In this document: in pieces, positions 47,881 to 56,990 of the stretch
Layout: each line of letters begins with the position of its first letter
Position numbering within the stretch: the stretch's first letter is position 1
Assembly: GCF_001431725.1 (NCBI RefSeq)
Contig: NZ_CP013106.1
Span: 2,356,001-2,420,000 of the forward strand
Length of the DNA: 64,000 nucleotides
Direction: 5' to 3'
Source: Halomonas huangheensis
GTDB lineage: Bacteria; Pseudomonadota; Gammaproteobacteria; Pseudomonadales; Halomonadaceae
Program-made: the position numbers and the translations under genes
The notes under the pieces: model-generated
Seen by the model: the letters and a program-made list of their open reading frames with translations, nothing else
The model's database searches: none
What the model was told of the DNA's origin: nothing

Positions 47881-49509
47881 TCAATGCTCGGTAGGTCGAT
47901 ATTGCGGAGGCGTCTCGAATGTATGCAGAGGCGCAGGACTCGGTACTGTCCACTCCAGGTCGACTGCGCCATCCCAGGCCTTGGCAGGCGCCTTCTCTCC
48001 ACCGCGGACACACATGAACACGATGACCACAAACAGCAACTGGGACAGGCCGAACATGAAGGCACCGATGCTCGACAGCATATTGAAATCAGCGAACTGC
48101 AGTGAGTAATCCGGGATTCGCCGCGGCATGCCCGCCAGTCCGGAAAAGTGCATCGGGAAGAACGTCAGGTTGACACCCACAATCGACAGCCAGAAGTGCC
48201 ATTGGGATAGGCGGAGATGGGGATAATGTCCTGTCCACTTCGGCAGCCAGTAATAGACCGCCGCCATGATCGAGAAGATTGCCCCTGGCACCAGCACATA
48301 GTGGAAATGCGCCACCACGAAATAGGTATCGTGGTACTGGAAATCCGCCGGCGAAATGGCAAGCATCAGGCCCGAGAAGCCACCGATGGTAAACAGCACC
48401 ACGAAAGCTATCGCGAACAGCATGGCCGGCTCGAAAGTGATCGAACCGCGAAACAGCGTGGCAATCCAGTTGAATACCTTCACCCCAGTCGGCACGGCGA
48501 TCAGCATCGTGCTGTACATGAAGAACAGTTCCGCCACCAATGGCAGACCAACCACGAACATGTGATGCGCCCAGACCATGAATGACAGGATGGCAATCGA
48601 GGCCGTGGCGTAGACCATCGACGCGTAACCAAACAGCCGTTTGCGCGCAAAGGTAGGAATGATCACCGACACGATGCCGAAGGCCGGCAGGATCATGATG
48701 TAAACCTCGGGGTGACCAAAGAACCAGAAAAGATGCTGGAACAACACCGGATCACCGCCGCCGCCAGCATTGAAGAAGCTGGTGCCGAAATTGATATCCA
48801 TCAGCATCATGGTCACCACCCCGGCCAACACCGGCATCACCGCGATCAACAGGAACGCGGTGATCAACCATGTCCAGACAAACAATGTCATGTCCATCAG
48901 GCGCATACCCGGAGCACGCAGGTTAAGAATGGTGGCAATGATATTGATTGCACCGAGTATCGAACTGATGCCGGCAATATGCAGCGACAGGATGAAAAAG
49001 GTCGTCGAGGGTGGCGCATATGTCGTCGACAGCGGTGCGTAGAAGGTCCAACCGAAGTTGGGCGCTCCACCGGGCATGATCAAGGTACTCAGCAGTAGCG
49101 TGAACGCCACCGGCAACAACCAGAAACTGAAGTTGTTCAAGCGCGGCAACGCCATATCGGGAGCACCGATCTGCAACGGCACCATCCAATTGGCCAGCCC
49201 GACGAATGCCGGCATGACTGCGCCGAACACCATGATCAGGCCGTGCATGGTGGTCATCTGGTTGAAGAATTCCGGTTGCACCAGCTGCAGACCAGGTTGA
49301 AACAGCTCTGCACGTACCACCAGTGCGAAGACCCCTCCAATCAGAAACATCAGCAGCGAAAACAGCAGATAGAGCGTGCCGATTTCCTTGTGATTGGTCG
49401 TCAACACCCAACGCATCAGCCCGCGCGGCCGGTCGTGATGGGTATCTGAACCACCGACAGCATCGGCGGAACCCTGTTGTAGCCTGTGCTTGGGAGGCAG
49501 TGACGCCAT
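47881..49509 (-). CDS. ctaD: Cytochrome c oxidase subunit I
   Basis: Catalytic heme-copper subunit, 542 residues, twelve helices. Heme and copper ligands are visible: [15 protein letters not shown] near 85, [18 protein letters not shown] near 260 with the His-Tyr pair, WAHHMFVVG near 313, and [14 protein letters not shown] near 395. [14 protein letters not shown] near 120 fits the D-channel of A-type oxidases. GGGAG lies 8 nt before ATG 49509. It follows ctaC by 53 bp. Confidence 0.98.
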   Translation of the reverse strand: MASLPPKHRLQQGSADAVGGSDTHHDRPRGLMRWVLTTNHKEIGTLYLLFSLLMFLIGGVFALVVRAELFQPGLQLVQPEFFNQMTTMHGLIMVFGAVMPAFVGLANWMVPLQIGAPDMALPRLNNFSFWLLPVAFTLLLSTLIMPGGAPNFGWTFYAPLSTTYAPPSTTFFILSLHIAGISSILGAINIIATILNLRAPGMRLMDMTLFVWTWLITAFLLIAVMPVLAGVVTMMLMDINFGTSFFNAGGGGDPVLFQHLFWFFGHPEVYIMILPAFGIVSVIIPTFARKRLFGYASMVYATASIAILSFMVWAHHMFVVGLPLVAELFFMYSTMLIAVPTGVKVFNWIATLFRGSITFEPAMLFAIAFVVLFTIGGFSGLMLAISPADFQYHDTYFVVAHFHYVLVPGAIFSIMAAVYYWLPKWTGHYPHLRLSQWHFWLSIVGVNLTFFPMHFSGLAGMPRRIPDYSLQFADFNMLSSIGAFMFGLSQLLFVVIVFMCVRGGEKAPAKAWDGAVDLEWTVPSPAPLHTFETPPQYRPTEH

Positions 49510-49562
49510 GCGAAGTTCTCCCTGTTGGCAATGCAATCAAGTTGGAGCGCCAGCAAGCGCCG

Positions 49563-50681
49563 CTATTCGGTCATCATCTCGGCGATCTCCGAGGGCTGGA
49601 TGGCTTCTCCAGTCTCGTTACCCCAGGCGTTGCGCTCATAGGTGATGACAGCCGCCAGTTCAACGGGGTTGAGCGTAGAGCTGAACGCCGGCATTGGCGT
49701 ACCCGACACACCATTGATGACGGTATCGATATGATGTGCAGAATCGTCCATCAATGCCTGATTCCCTGCCAGCGCCGGGAAGGTCGGCGGCATACCGGAA
49801 CCATCCGGCTGGTGACAGGAGGCACAGATAGCGCCGTAGACTTGCTCACCGCGCTCCATCAATTCATCAAGTGCCCATTCACGATCAACACCCATGGCCT
49901 CCTCTGCAGCGGCCGCCTTGCGCTCTTCCAGCCAGGTTTCGAACTTCTCCGGCTCCACCGCCTCGACCACAATCGGCATGAAGGCATGGTCCTTGCCACA
50001 CAGCTCGGCACACTGTCCGCGATAGACACCGGGCTCATTGATACGCACCCAGTTCTCGTTGACGAAGCTGGGTATGGCATCCTGCTTGACGGCCAGGTCC
50101 GGCACCCACCAGGAGTGAATGACATCATCGCTGGTCATCAGCAGACGCACCTTCCTGTCCACTGGAATCACCAATGGCTCGTCCACTTCAAGCAGATAGT
50201 TCTCTCCTCGCTCGGCATTTCCGGAGATCTGCTCACGAGGTGTACCGAGACTGGAAGTGAACTCGACATCCTCACCCAGGTAGGAATAATGCCAACGCCA
50301 TTGCTGGCCTGTGATCAGGATGTCCAGATCAGCCTCGGAAGCGTCGTACATCTTCTTGAGGGTCGCCGTTGCCGGAATAGCCATGGCGATGAGAATCAGC
50401 AACGGAATCGCTGTCCAGATCACCTCCACGGTAGTGTGCTCATGGAAGTGAGCCGCCTTGGCCCCCTTCGAGCGGCGGTAGCGGAAAAGCGAGTAGAACA
50501 TCGCGCCGAACACCACTACCCCTATCACCACACAGATCCAGAAAATCGTCATGTGTAGCGAGTAGATCTCGCGGCTGACATCCGTCACCCCCACCGGCAT
50601 GTTCCATTCCGCCGCAAGGGTGTGACTGCTCAGCGCCATCAAGAGCATGCCTGCAGTCATCCATACGTGCCGCATTCGCAT
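49563..50681 (-). CDS. ctaC: Cytochrome c oxidase subunit II with fused cytochrome c domain (caa3 type)
   Basis: 372 residues. A signal peptide (to about 22) is followed by two helices (about 40-62 and 85-105), the cupredoxin domain with TGQQWRWHYSYLG near 122, DVIHSWWVPDLAVKQDA near 185 and the CuA site GQCAELCGKDHAFMP near 220, then a linker and a C-terminal cytochrome c with CASCH near 287 and a likely Met ligand in GTPMPAFS near 330. The heme domain makes this a caa3-type oxidase. AGGAGG is 5 nt before ATG 50681. First gene of the oxidase operon. Confidence 0.96.
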   Translation of the reverse strand: MRMRHVWMTAGMLLMALSSHTLAAEWNMPVGVTDVSREIYSLHMTIFWICVVIGVVVFGAMFYSLFRYRRSKGAKAAHFHEHTTVEVIWTAIPLLILIAMAIPATATLKKMYDASEADLDILITGQQWRWHYSYLGEDVEFTSSLGTPREQISGNAERGENYLLEVDEPLVIPVDRKVRLLMTSDDVIHSWWVPDLAVKQDAIPSFVNENWVRINEPGVYRGQCAELCGKDHAFMPIVVEAVEPEKFETWLEERKAAAAEEAMGVDREWALDELMERGEQVYGAICASCHQPDGSGMPPTFPALAGNQALMDDSAHHIDTVINGVSGTPMPAFSSTLNPVELAAVITYERNAWGNETGEAIQPSEIAEMMTE

Positions 50682-50845
50682 CGATGCCTCCTGGAGCCAG
50701 TTATTGTCGTTGTAACTACTGAGTTTCTCCGGGCCTGCGCCAACCGAGCTCATCCTTGCGCAACGGCCCTTCTCCGAACGGTCCTTCTTTCAGCGGTCCT
50801 TTCCTCAACTTCAACCATGCACATCCAGCGGCATCGGAACGCACC

Positions 50846-51019
50846 TCATCCCGCCGCCAGCATGGCAACCACGATCAAGATCACTACCAGAATGATGCCC
50901 ATGAGAAGACCCACCAGTATGAAGCTGATGGGCTTGCCGGAGGTAAAGTCTTCCCGCCGCTGTGCTTCGCCCTGCACGCCGAAAAAAGCTGCCAGCACAG
51001 ATTTGACGGTCTTCCACAT
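50846..51019 (-). CDS. Small DUF2970 membrane protein
   Basis: 57 residues: an amphipathic N-terminus with FFGVQGEAQRREDF near 12, then one C-terminal helix ISFILVGLLMGIILVVILIV. This fits DUF2970, small proteins often found upstream of oxidase genes. GGAGG lies 5 nt before ATG 51019. It lies 164 bp upstream of ctaC on the same strand. Confidence 0.75.
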   Translation of the reverse strand: MWKTVKSVLAAFFGVQGEAQRREDFTSGKPISFILVGLLMGIILVVILIVVAMLAAG

Positions 51020-51188
51020 GTTGACCTCCAAGCGTCCCCTTATGCCTGACCATAGTTCAGGGATTCACAACTCGCTCGGAGGATTAGACCAAGGTCAGAT
51101 ATAGCGGCCAGCGAGAGCAGGTAACCGGAAAGCCCCTGACGACTCGAACAATATCCGACAATATCAATAGGTTAATAGATAAAAACAG

Positions 51189-51228
51189 GAAAAAAGAGCG
51201 CACAGGGATGATAGTGAAACCTGTGCGC
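51189..51228 (-). terminator. Terminator of the lrgA-lrgB operon
   Basis: GCGCACAGG pairs with CCTGTGCGC around a 13-nt loop, followed on the minus strand by TCTTTTTT. It begins 8 bp after the lrgB stop. Confidence 0.88.
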
Positions 51229-51235
51229 GAATCAG

Positions 51236-51976
51236 CTACAAGCCAAACAGGCGAGTAATCAGCGGTAAGACAAAGGCAGTAACCAGGCCGGTCAACCCCA
51301 TTGCCAGACCAGAGAAAGCTCCGGCCATGGCTCCAAGCCGCGCGAAAGATTGAGCGGTACCGAAGCCGTGGGCTGCCAGCCCCATGGTGAAACCCTGTAC
51401 AACCGGGTCTCGAATGCCCAACAGACGAAAGATCACCGGACCTATCGCACAGCCGATCGATCCGGTGATCAGCACCAGTCCAGCTGCCAGAGAAGGAATG
51501 CCTCCGATCTTCTCGGCAACCCCCATGGCAATCGGCGAGGTCACTGAACGCGGCGCCAATGACATCACAGTGGCATGATCAGCTCCTAACAACAGTGCCA
51601 GCCCCAGAGTAGAAGCAACCGCAGTGATGATTCCGGCCAGGCAGGCCAACATCAGTGGCGCCAATAGCTGCCGCACTCGTTCTCGATGATCATAGAGCGG
51701 TATCGCCAACGCCACAGTGGCCGGTCCCAACAGGAAGTGAATGAACTGCGCCCCTTCGAAGTAAGTGGCGTAATCAATCCCGGACAACAACAGAAAAACG
51801 ATAATCAACACGATACTCAGGGTTACCGCATGCAACAACGGTGTGCCACCCAGAAGTCGGTTGATTCGCACGGCCAGCGCAAACGCCAACAACGTGACCA
51901 ACAGTGACAACAATGGATTTCCCGACAGATAAACCCAGAGTTCGCCCAATTCCATGACCTTCACTGGCGGCTTCAT
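51236..51976 (-). CDS. lrgB: LrgB/CidB-family membrane protein
   Basis: Inner-membrane protein of 246 residues with about 7 helices. ATVALAIPLYDHRE near 87, LAPRSVTSPIAMGVAEKIGG near 142 and GLAAHGFGTAQSFARLG near 202 are family signatures. LrgAB/CidAB proteins affect murein hydrolase activity and, in several bacteria, transport pyruvate or glycolate. Its ATG overlaps the lrgA stop by 4 bp (ATGA). Confidence 0.92.
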   Translation of the reverse strand: MKPPVKVMELGELWVYLSGNPLLSLLVTLLAFALAVRINRLLGGTPLLHAVTLSIVLIIVFLLLSGIDYATYFEGAQFIHFLLGPATVALAIPLYDHRERVRQLLAPLMLACLAGIITAVASTLGLALLLGADHATVMSLAPRSVTSPIAMGVAEKIGGIPSLAAGLVLITGSIGCAIGPVIFRLLGIRDPVVQGFTMGLAAHGFGTAQSFARLGAMAGAFSGLAMGLTGLVTAFVLPLITRLFGL

Positions 51977-52329
51977 TGGCGCTCTCCGGACCGACGGGCC
52001 AATCGCTCCATCACCCAGGCAGTCACCGCCAGAGTCAGGGCCGTGGAGACGACCAGTGTTACTGCAATCGCCAGCCAGTCATCGGCAATCAAGCGGCCAT
52101 GTACCATTAGACCCACACCCGCTGGCACGAACAGTAGTGTCAAATACCGCAATAATCCCTCGCCTGTGGTCCGCAGGCTGGACGGCACCTTGCCACGAAC
52201 CATAAGCCCGACCAACAGGATCACCATGCCGATCACCGGCCCCGGTATCGGCAGGTCGAGCCAGCGCACCAACAACTCTCCAGCAAACTGACAGGCCAAC
52301 AATATACTCATGCCCAGAATCAAAGGCAT
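51973..52329 (-). CDS. lrgA: LrgA/CidA-family holin-like protein
   Basis: Small membrane protein of 118 residues with four helices. LPIPGPVIGMVILLVGLMVR near 30 and LLRYLTLLFVPAGVGLM near 62 are typical of LrgA. Holin-like, it works with LrgB. The frame is open upstream across the tRNA-Pro gene to 52599, but that part is an artefact; the ATG at 52329 is preceded by GAGGAG about 10 nt away. Confidence 0.9.
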   Translation of the reverse strand: MPLILGMSILLACQFAGELLVRWLDLPIPGPVIGMVILLVGLMVRGKVPSSLRTTGEGLLRYLTLLFVPAGVGLMVHGRLIADDWLAIAVTLVVSTALTLAVTAWVMERLARRSGERQ

Positions 52330-52521
52330 CGGCACCTCTCCTCGAAGGTCGTAGAAACGTGGATCGCCAAGCCTACACAAATCGCCCACAGACTGCTGGT
52401 CAATAACCAACCAATTGAAATAAAAGCGCAAAGAGGGCTTTTCATTTACCAGCGAACACGCTAGTATACGCCTCGTTCTCGGGGCCACTCCACTGGAGTT
52501 CGGGCTGCAAGAGAGCCAAGT

Positions 52522-52598
52522 CGGAGCGTGGCGCAGCTTGGTAGCGCGTTGCAATGGGGTTGCAAAGGTCGCAGGTTCGAATCCTGTCGCTCCGACCA
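52522..52598 (+). tRNA. tRNA-Pro (anticodon GGG)
   Basis: 77-nt cloverleaf: acceptor CGGAGCG/CGCTCCG, D-arm GCGC-GCGC with AGCTTGGTA loop, anticodon stem TTGCA/TGCAA with loop ATGGGGT (anticodon at 52556-52558), T-arm GCAGG-TTCGAAT-CCTGT, discriminator A and encoded CCA. It closely follows E. coli ProL in layout. A terminator follows 18 bp later. Confidence 0.97.
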
Positions 52599-52615
52599 CT
52601 GAAATTCTAGATCAA

Positions 52616-52652
52616 ACCGTCACTTACGGAATATTCCGAGTGGCGGTTTTTT
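52616..52652 (+). terminator. Terminator after tRNA-Pro
   Basis: ACCGTCACT pairs with AGTGGCGGT (one G-U), enclosing a second palindrome CGGAATATTCCG, and ends in six T. Confidence 0.88.
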
Positions 52653-52735
52653 CGTTGCTTGGGAAAACTATCCCAAAATATTTCCAAAACTTCCGCTAGC
52701 GGAATATTGAGCAACCGTGCTCGGCTCAGCCCCGC

Positions 52736-53911
52736 TCATCGACTAGCGGCCAATACTGCCGCGAGCCCTTCCTGCAGGTCCTTGACGAAATACTCGGGGA
52801 CCTCCAGTGACGGGAAATGCCCTCCCGTTTCGGGCACGCACCATCGAACGATCTGTCGGTAGCGTTGCTGTGCCCAGGGGCGTGGGATCTTCTCGATATC
52901 GCGGGGATACATGGTGATGGCCGACGGCACCTCTACCCGAAGCTCGGGGTCCATCGAGCTGTGACTCTCGTAGTAGATACGCGCTGCCGATGCGCCCGTC
53001 CGCGTCATCCAGTAGAGGGTAACGTCGTCAAGAATCCGATCTCTGGAGATCGTCTCGAACGGACTGTCTTCAGTGTCCGACCACTCAGCGAACTTGTCGA
53101 GAATCCAGGCAAGCAGCCCAACGGGTGAGTCAACGAGCGAGTAGCCGATGGTCTGCGGGCGGGTCGCTTGCTGCTTCGCGTACGCCCCACGGGGGCCCGC
53201 ATAGAAAGCACGGGTCTCCTCTGCCCATCTGCGCTCGACCTCCGTCAGCCCGTCGGTTGTCAGTCCGGGCAGCGCGTCTGCGAACGTAGTATGGATGCCG
53301 AGTACCTGCTCTGGAAACCTGCCGCCGAGGACCGTGGTGATATTTCCTCCCCAGTCACCTCCATGGGCTAGAAACCTGCTATAGCCGAGCCGCCCCATCA
53401 ACTCCACCCATGCGGCGGCAATTCTTTCGGCCCCCCATCCGGTGGTGACCGGTTTATCGCTGTAACCAAAACCAGGCAGCGACGGAGCTACGACGTGGAA
53501 TGCTGGTGCAGTGGCATCGTCCGGATCTGCCAGTTCGTCGATTACATGGGCGAACTCCGCCACGCTGCCTGGCCAGCCGTGCGTCAAGATCAGTGGTGTA
53601 GCGTCTGGGCGTGAGGACCGGCGGTGCAGGAAGTGAATCCCCAGATCGTCAATGGTCGTTCGGAACTGGCCGACCTGGTTGAGGCGTGCTTCAAACGAAC
53701 GCCAGTTGTACTCGGTGCGCCAGTAGTTCACAACATCGACGAGATCGGAAAGAGGGACACCCTGGCGCCATCGATGAGGGTCAGGCGCTGGGCGATAGAC
53801 CGTCTCAGCTTCCGGTAGCCGTGCCGCGGCCAGCCGTGCACGCAGGTCGTCGAGGTCAACTTCAGGTGCATGGGCTTCAAAGGCGTGCACATCGTTGGTT
53901 GGATGGTTCAT
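52736..53911 (-). CDS. Epoxide hydrolase, alpha/beta-hydrolase fold
   Basis: 391 residues. The N-terminal EHN domain (about 5-110; DLDDLRARLAAARLPEAET, WRSFEARLNQVGQFRTTI) is followed by the hydrolase core: oxyanion HGWPGSVAEF near 110, nucleophile Asp in AHGGDWGGNITT near 182, a tyrosine pair in ARIYYESHSSMD near 310, and base His in ETGGHFPSLE near 362. These are the features of microsomal-type epoxide hydrolases, which open epoxides to diols. GGAGG lies about 9 nt before ATG 53911. Substrate unknown. First gene of the accessory stretch after the tRNA. Confidence 0.88.
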   Translation of the reverse strand: MNHPTNDVHAFEAHAPEVDLDDLRARLAAARLPEAETVYRPAPDPHRWRQGVPLSDLVDVVNYWRTEYNWRSFEARLNQVGQFRTTIDDLGIHFLHRRSSRPDATPLILTHGWPGSVAEFAHVIDELADPDDATAPAFHVVAPSLPGFGYSDKPVTTGWGAERIAAAWVELMGRLGYSRFLAHGGDWGGNITTVLGGRFPEQVLGIHTTFADALPGLTTDGLTEVERRWAEETRAFYAGPRGAYAKQQATRPQTIGYSLVDSPVGLLAWILDKFAEWSDTEDSPFETISRDRILDDVTLYWMTRTGASAARIYYESHSSMDPELRVEVPSAITMYPRDIEKIPRPWAQQRYRQIVRWCVPETGGHFPSLEVPEYFVKDLQEGLAAVLAASR

Positions 53912-54046
53912 GCGATGCTTCCTCCAGAGTGAGCGGCCATGGCGCCAACGCCATAAACACTGAAGGTAGCATCGGTGGTAACTAACCGATCTGTAGAGAT
54001 GAAATCTTCTGATCATCGCGCAACCGGCCCATTGCGAATTACGCCC

Positions 54047-54331
54047 CATTGCTGACAACAGACAGCATCAACAGCGCAAAAGCCCGCGGAAGCAATAAGG
54101 CTCCCTCTCCAATATACATCAGAACTGAAATGGTCAGCGCCACTCAATTCTCGCGCGAAACTCCTGCCCAGAGGCATGCGAAATCACGAGCCCGCTGAGC
54201 AGGAAGCAGTCCTTTCCAAGGTATCCCTCAACAATCCAGGAGGTATGCCGAGGCCCTTGGGGGTTAGGCAGGAAGCTTGCTGTATAGTGGCAAAAAGGCT
54301 GCGATGCCTCTCAACCAGGTCTGGGCGTCGA
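54047..54331 (-). pseudogene. Decayed, internally deleted copy of the OafA-type acyltransferase gene
   Basis: Two blocks match the intact acyltransferase gene at 55863-56990 in the same order and orientation: 54047-54142 with about 56167-56264, and 54141-54331 with about 56771-56977. The 500 bp or so between them are missing, and small indels break the frame. Shared stretches include GGTTAGGCAGGAAGCTT and GCTGCGATGCCTCTCAAC. No usable reading frame remains. The rest of the 53912-54448 gap shows no gene. Confidence 0.85.
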
Positions 54332-54448
54332 GGTTGGGCATGTCGTCGCAATATCACGATAAAGCACGGAGACCAACTCATGGATGAAGCAGGCCTCAGC
54401 GGAAACTCAATCGTGCGATACGATGGTTCAGACGAGATATCTGTGTAG

Positions 54449-55630
54449 ATGCACGTCAACAGCAAAAACGGACAATCATTGGTGGATACCGTCGGGCCAG
54501 TTGTAAGCGGCTATGTAGACCGTGTCTGGTCAGAAGGGGTAGCAGGCTGGAGTCCCGCCCCCAATGTGATGGTGTCAGTCAATGGCAGGCTTGTTGAGAG
54601 CGTGCCATGCTCCGATATGCGCCCCGACGTACAGGCAGCCAAGGCGTCGGTCGATGGCCGTGTTGGCTTCCATGCTCAATTATCTCTTGATGACGGCGAC
54701 ATCGTTCGGGTGACTACCCCTCAGGGGAAACCATTGCACCACAGTCCCTGGCTTTACCTACCCCCAGAGAGTGATGGATGGCTGCCAGCCTCATTGACTG
54801 CAAATCACCCTGAGTATTCCGGGGTAGCAGATTTTTCCGAGTCCTTGGCCTGGAAACGATTCCAGCCACTGTTCGGCCAACTTGGCGATATCTCGGCAGT
54901 GAAGTTTGATTCCGGCGATGGCCCTATGGTGGCACATCCCGGCATGTCCCCTGACGACGCCGGCCGTATCCATCGCTTCTACAAGCGGGTATTGACGCCC
55001 GCCGGTATCGCTAGCCCCGCGCTGCGTCATCAACAAGGCATTGGCGAGCGACAGATGCTGATCTTCGATTTCTTCCCTGGCAAGCCTCTGGATCGACATG
55101 GCCCAGGGTGGGAGGCGTGGTTACCAGCAGTCATGGTTGAGCTAGAGCGTCTGCAGCAATTCGGTGAACAACATCGCGAAGGCCTGAAGGTTCGTGGAGG
55201 CCGAAAGCCTCCTCTGGTCAACCATCTGTTTCGCCAGGCTCTGGGCGATGCACTGAGATGGGACCGCGCCCACGGCGAGCGGCGTTTCCTGTTGTGGCTT
55301 GTGACAAGGCTGAAGCGTCTGCCGCAAGTGCTTTCACACGGTGACCTACATCGAGAGAATGTGTTGGTGGATACGGAGCGAGGCAACATCGCCCTGGTGG
55401 ACTGGGACCGTTGGGACTATCTTCCTGTCGGCTTTGACCTCGCTCGGTTGATGCGAGGCCTTGCTGGAGACACCGTCGAACAGCTTACCGGTGGCAGCCA
55501 CGCCCAGCGCCTTGGAGTAGTTGGCTTTACTTACCTCCTGCAGCGTCATGACCGGCCGGCGATGGTTAACTCCGAGGAAGGCGAAGCATTGCGGCGTCGA
55601 TGCCGGGAGCTGGCTGGCAGCCTACTCTAG
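54449..55630 (+). CDS. Phosphotransferase-like kinase with an N-terminal beta-domain
   Basis: 393 residues in two parts. Residues 15-95 (SGYVDRVWSEGVAGWSPAPN, MVSVNGRLVESV, GRVGFHAQL) resemble a beta-sandwich module found in some glycan-related proteins. Residues 120-390 form an aminoglycoside/choline kinase-like fold with catalytic LSHGDLHRENVLVDT near 297 and metal-binding ALVDWDRWDYLPVGFDLARL near 318. No signal peptide. It may phosphorylate a sugar or lipid head group for surface glycans; the flanking acyltransferase copies fit this, but the substrate is unknown. The ribosome site is weak. Confidence 0.75.
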   Translation: MHVNSKNGQSLVDTVGPVVSGYVDRVWSEGVAGWSPAPNVMVSVNGRLVESVPCSDMRPDVQAAKASVDGRVGFHAQLSLDDGDIVRVTTPQGKPLHHSPWLYLPPESDGWLPASLTANHPEYSGVADFSESLAWKRFQPLFGQLGDISAVKFDSGDGPMVAHPGMSPDDAGRIHRFYKRVLTPAGIASPALRHQQGIGERQMLIFDFFPGKPLDRHGPGWEAWLPAVMVELERLQQFGEQHREGLKVRGGRKPPLVNHLFRQALGDALRWDRAHGERRFLLWLVTRLKRLPQVLSHGDLHRENVLVDTERGNIALVDWDRWDYLPVGFDLARLMRGLAGDTVEQLTGGSHAQRLGVVGFTYLLQRHDRPAMVNSEEGEALRRRCRELAGSLL

Positions 55631-55862
55631 GCCATTACCCCAAACCGCTCCGGCGGTGTCACGCCAATGATGCCTCCTTCGTCTTCTCCACCTCATACGG
55701 CGATCGGCTATACACGCTTCTGGATTTTGCCGATACGTCGACATCGGCAAACAGCGTCGCATGGACAGCATCAGCCACTTCCCTCCCACCGTCGATGTGC
55801 TCAGCCTCGACCTGTTGAGCATACCCGAAGCAGTCAAGGAGAAAGAGCATCCTGAACCGTAT
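55631..55862. other. Gap with possible gene remnant
   Basis: 232 bp between the phosphotransferase and the convergent acyltransferase. One plus-strand frame reads protein-like (MDSISHFPPTVDVLSLDLL) for about 60 codons but has no ribosome site or recognisable family. It may be the tail of a lost gene. Confidence 0.3.
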
Positions 55863-56990
55863 CTATGTCGCCGACGGTGCATAAACGTGGAGTTGAGCAA
55901 AGCGACTTCTCCTCAGCGCCTGGCGCATCGGAAGCTCTATGCTGCGGTATAACCACACGGACAGAAGCAGAATTGACGGAACCAGAATCATGAGTGCCAT
56001 CATTGATGCCGGAGCCCCCAACTCACGGCCAAACCCATGGCCCGATATCGCTCGACTCACCAGCTGAATCGCTTCAAGCACCAACATGTGACTCATGTAG
56101 ATTGAATACGAAACCATACCGATAATACGAAGGGGGGCAACCGTTAGTACTTTCTCTATACGATCGCTATTGCCGGCAACAGACAGGATCAACAGCGCGA
56201 AAGCCGGTGGAAGCAATAAATCCCGCTCTCCAATATGCATCAGTACCAGGATGGTCAGCGCTACCATCACAAACGCTGAATCATGGTGCAGCCAGCGCAT
56301 GCTACCGCTCCGAAAAACCTGATATAACACTGCTCCCATACAGAACTGAAACAAGCAGCGCAAAGCACCATAGTCGTATGTAAGATTCAACCCTCGCTCA
56401 CTGTCGAAAATGACGACCAGCCCCAGAATACCAACCAGACAGATAACAATGCGGGCCCGCCACCCCATGCCAAACAGAAATGAAGCAAGCACAGGAAACA
56501 CCAGATACGCAAACCACTCTGCACCAATCGACCAGGCTGGACCATTCCATGTCAAACCATCCTGTAATCCTGCCGCCTGGAGCATCATGATCTGCTCAGC
56601 AAGGGCGGCCAGGTTCTTGCCTCCTTCAAAGGCTCCCCGTGGTAGGTCATCCACCCCGGCATGAATCAACGCCGCCCTTACCAACTCAAGCAGTACAAAT
56701 GCCAGCAGTATCGAAAGGTGCAATGGATAGAGACGTGCAATTCTCCCGAAAATGAACGCCTTGAAGGAAGGCCACTCGATTCTCGAGCGAAATTCCTGCC
56801 CATAGGCGTGCATGATCACGAACCCGCTGAGCAAGAAGAATAGATCCACCCACAGGTATCCCTTCACTATAAAGGAGGTATGCTGGGAGACCTCAAGGTT
56901 AGGCAGGAAGCTTCCTGTATAGTGGTAGAGAACCACAAGGATCGCTGCGATGCCTCTCAACGAGGTCAGGGCGTCGATCTGATCACGCAT
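55863..56990 (-). CDS. Acyltransferase family 3 (OafA/YrhL type)
   Basis: Integral-membrane O-acyltransferase of 375 residues with about ten helices. IDALTSLRGIAAILVVLYHY near 4 with the R-G and His, VDLFFLLSGFVIMHAYG near 48, RIARLYPLHL near 83 and WSIGAEWFAYLVFP near 150 are the family motifs. Members acetylate or acylate surface sugars such as O-antigen. GGAG is 7 nt before ATG 56990; a longer frame to 57062 is less likely. The DNA is more AT-rich than the housekeeping genes here. A decayed partial copy lies 1.5 kb away. Confidence 0.88.
   Translation of the reverse strand: MRDQIDALTSLRGIAAILVVLYHYTGSFLPNLEVSQHTSFIVKGYLWVDLFFLLSGFVIMHAYGQEFRSRIEWPSFKAFIFGRIARLYPLHLSILLAFVLLELVRAALIHAGVDDLPRGAFEGGKNLAALAEQIMMLQAAGLQDGLTWNGPAWSIGAEWFAYLVFPVLASFLFGMGWRARIVICLVGILGLVVIFDSERGLNLTYDYGALRCLFQFCMGAVLYQVFRSGSMRWLHHDSAFVMVALTILVLMHIGERDLLLPPAFALLILSVAGNSDRIEKVLTVAPLRIIGMVSYSIYMSHMLVLEAIQLVSRAISGHGFGRELGAPASMMALMILVPSILLLSVWLYRSIELPMRQALRRSRFAQLHVYAPSAT

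Noticed and set aside
52330..52599. Open frame across the tRNA-Pro gene on the minus strand, extending lrgA at its N-terminus
   Set aside because: It is the antisense translation of a tRNA (ATGFEPATF-type artefact); the LrgA family start is at 52329.
52653..52735. Attachment-site repeat of the tRNA-Pro 3' end
   Set aside because: GGAATATT-type matches beside the tRNA belong to the terminator palindrome; no copy of the tRNA end was found further on in the window.
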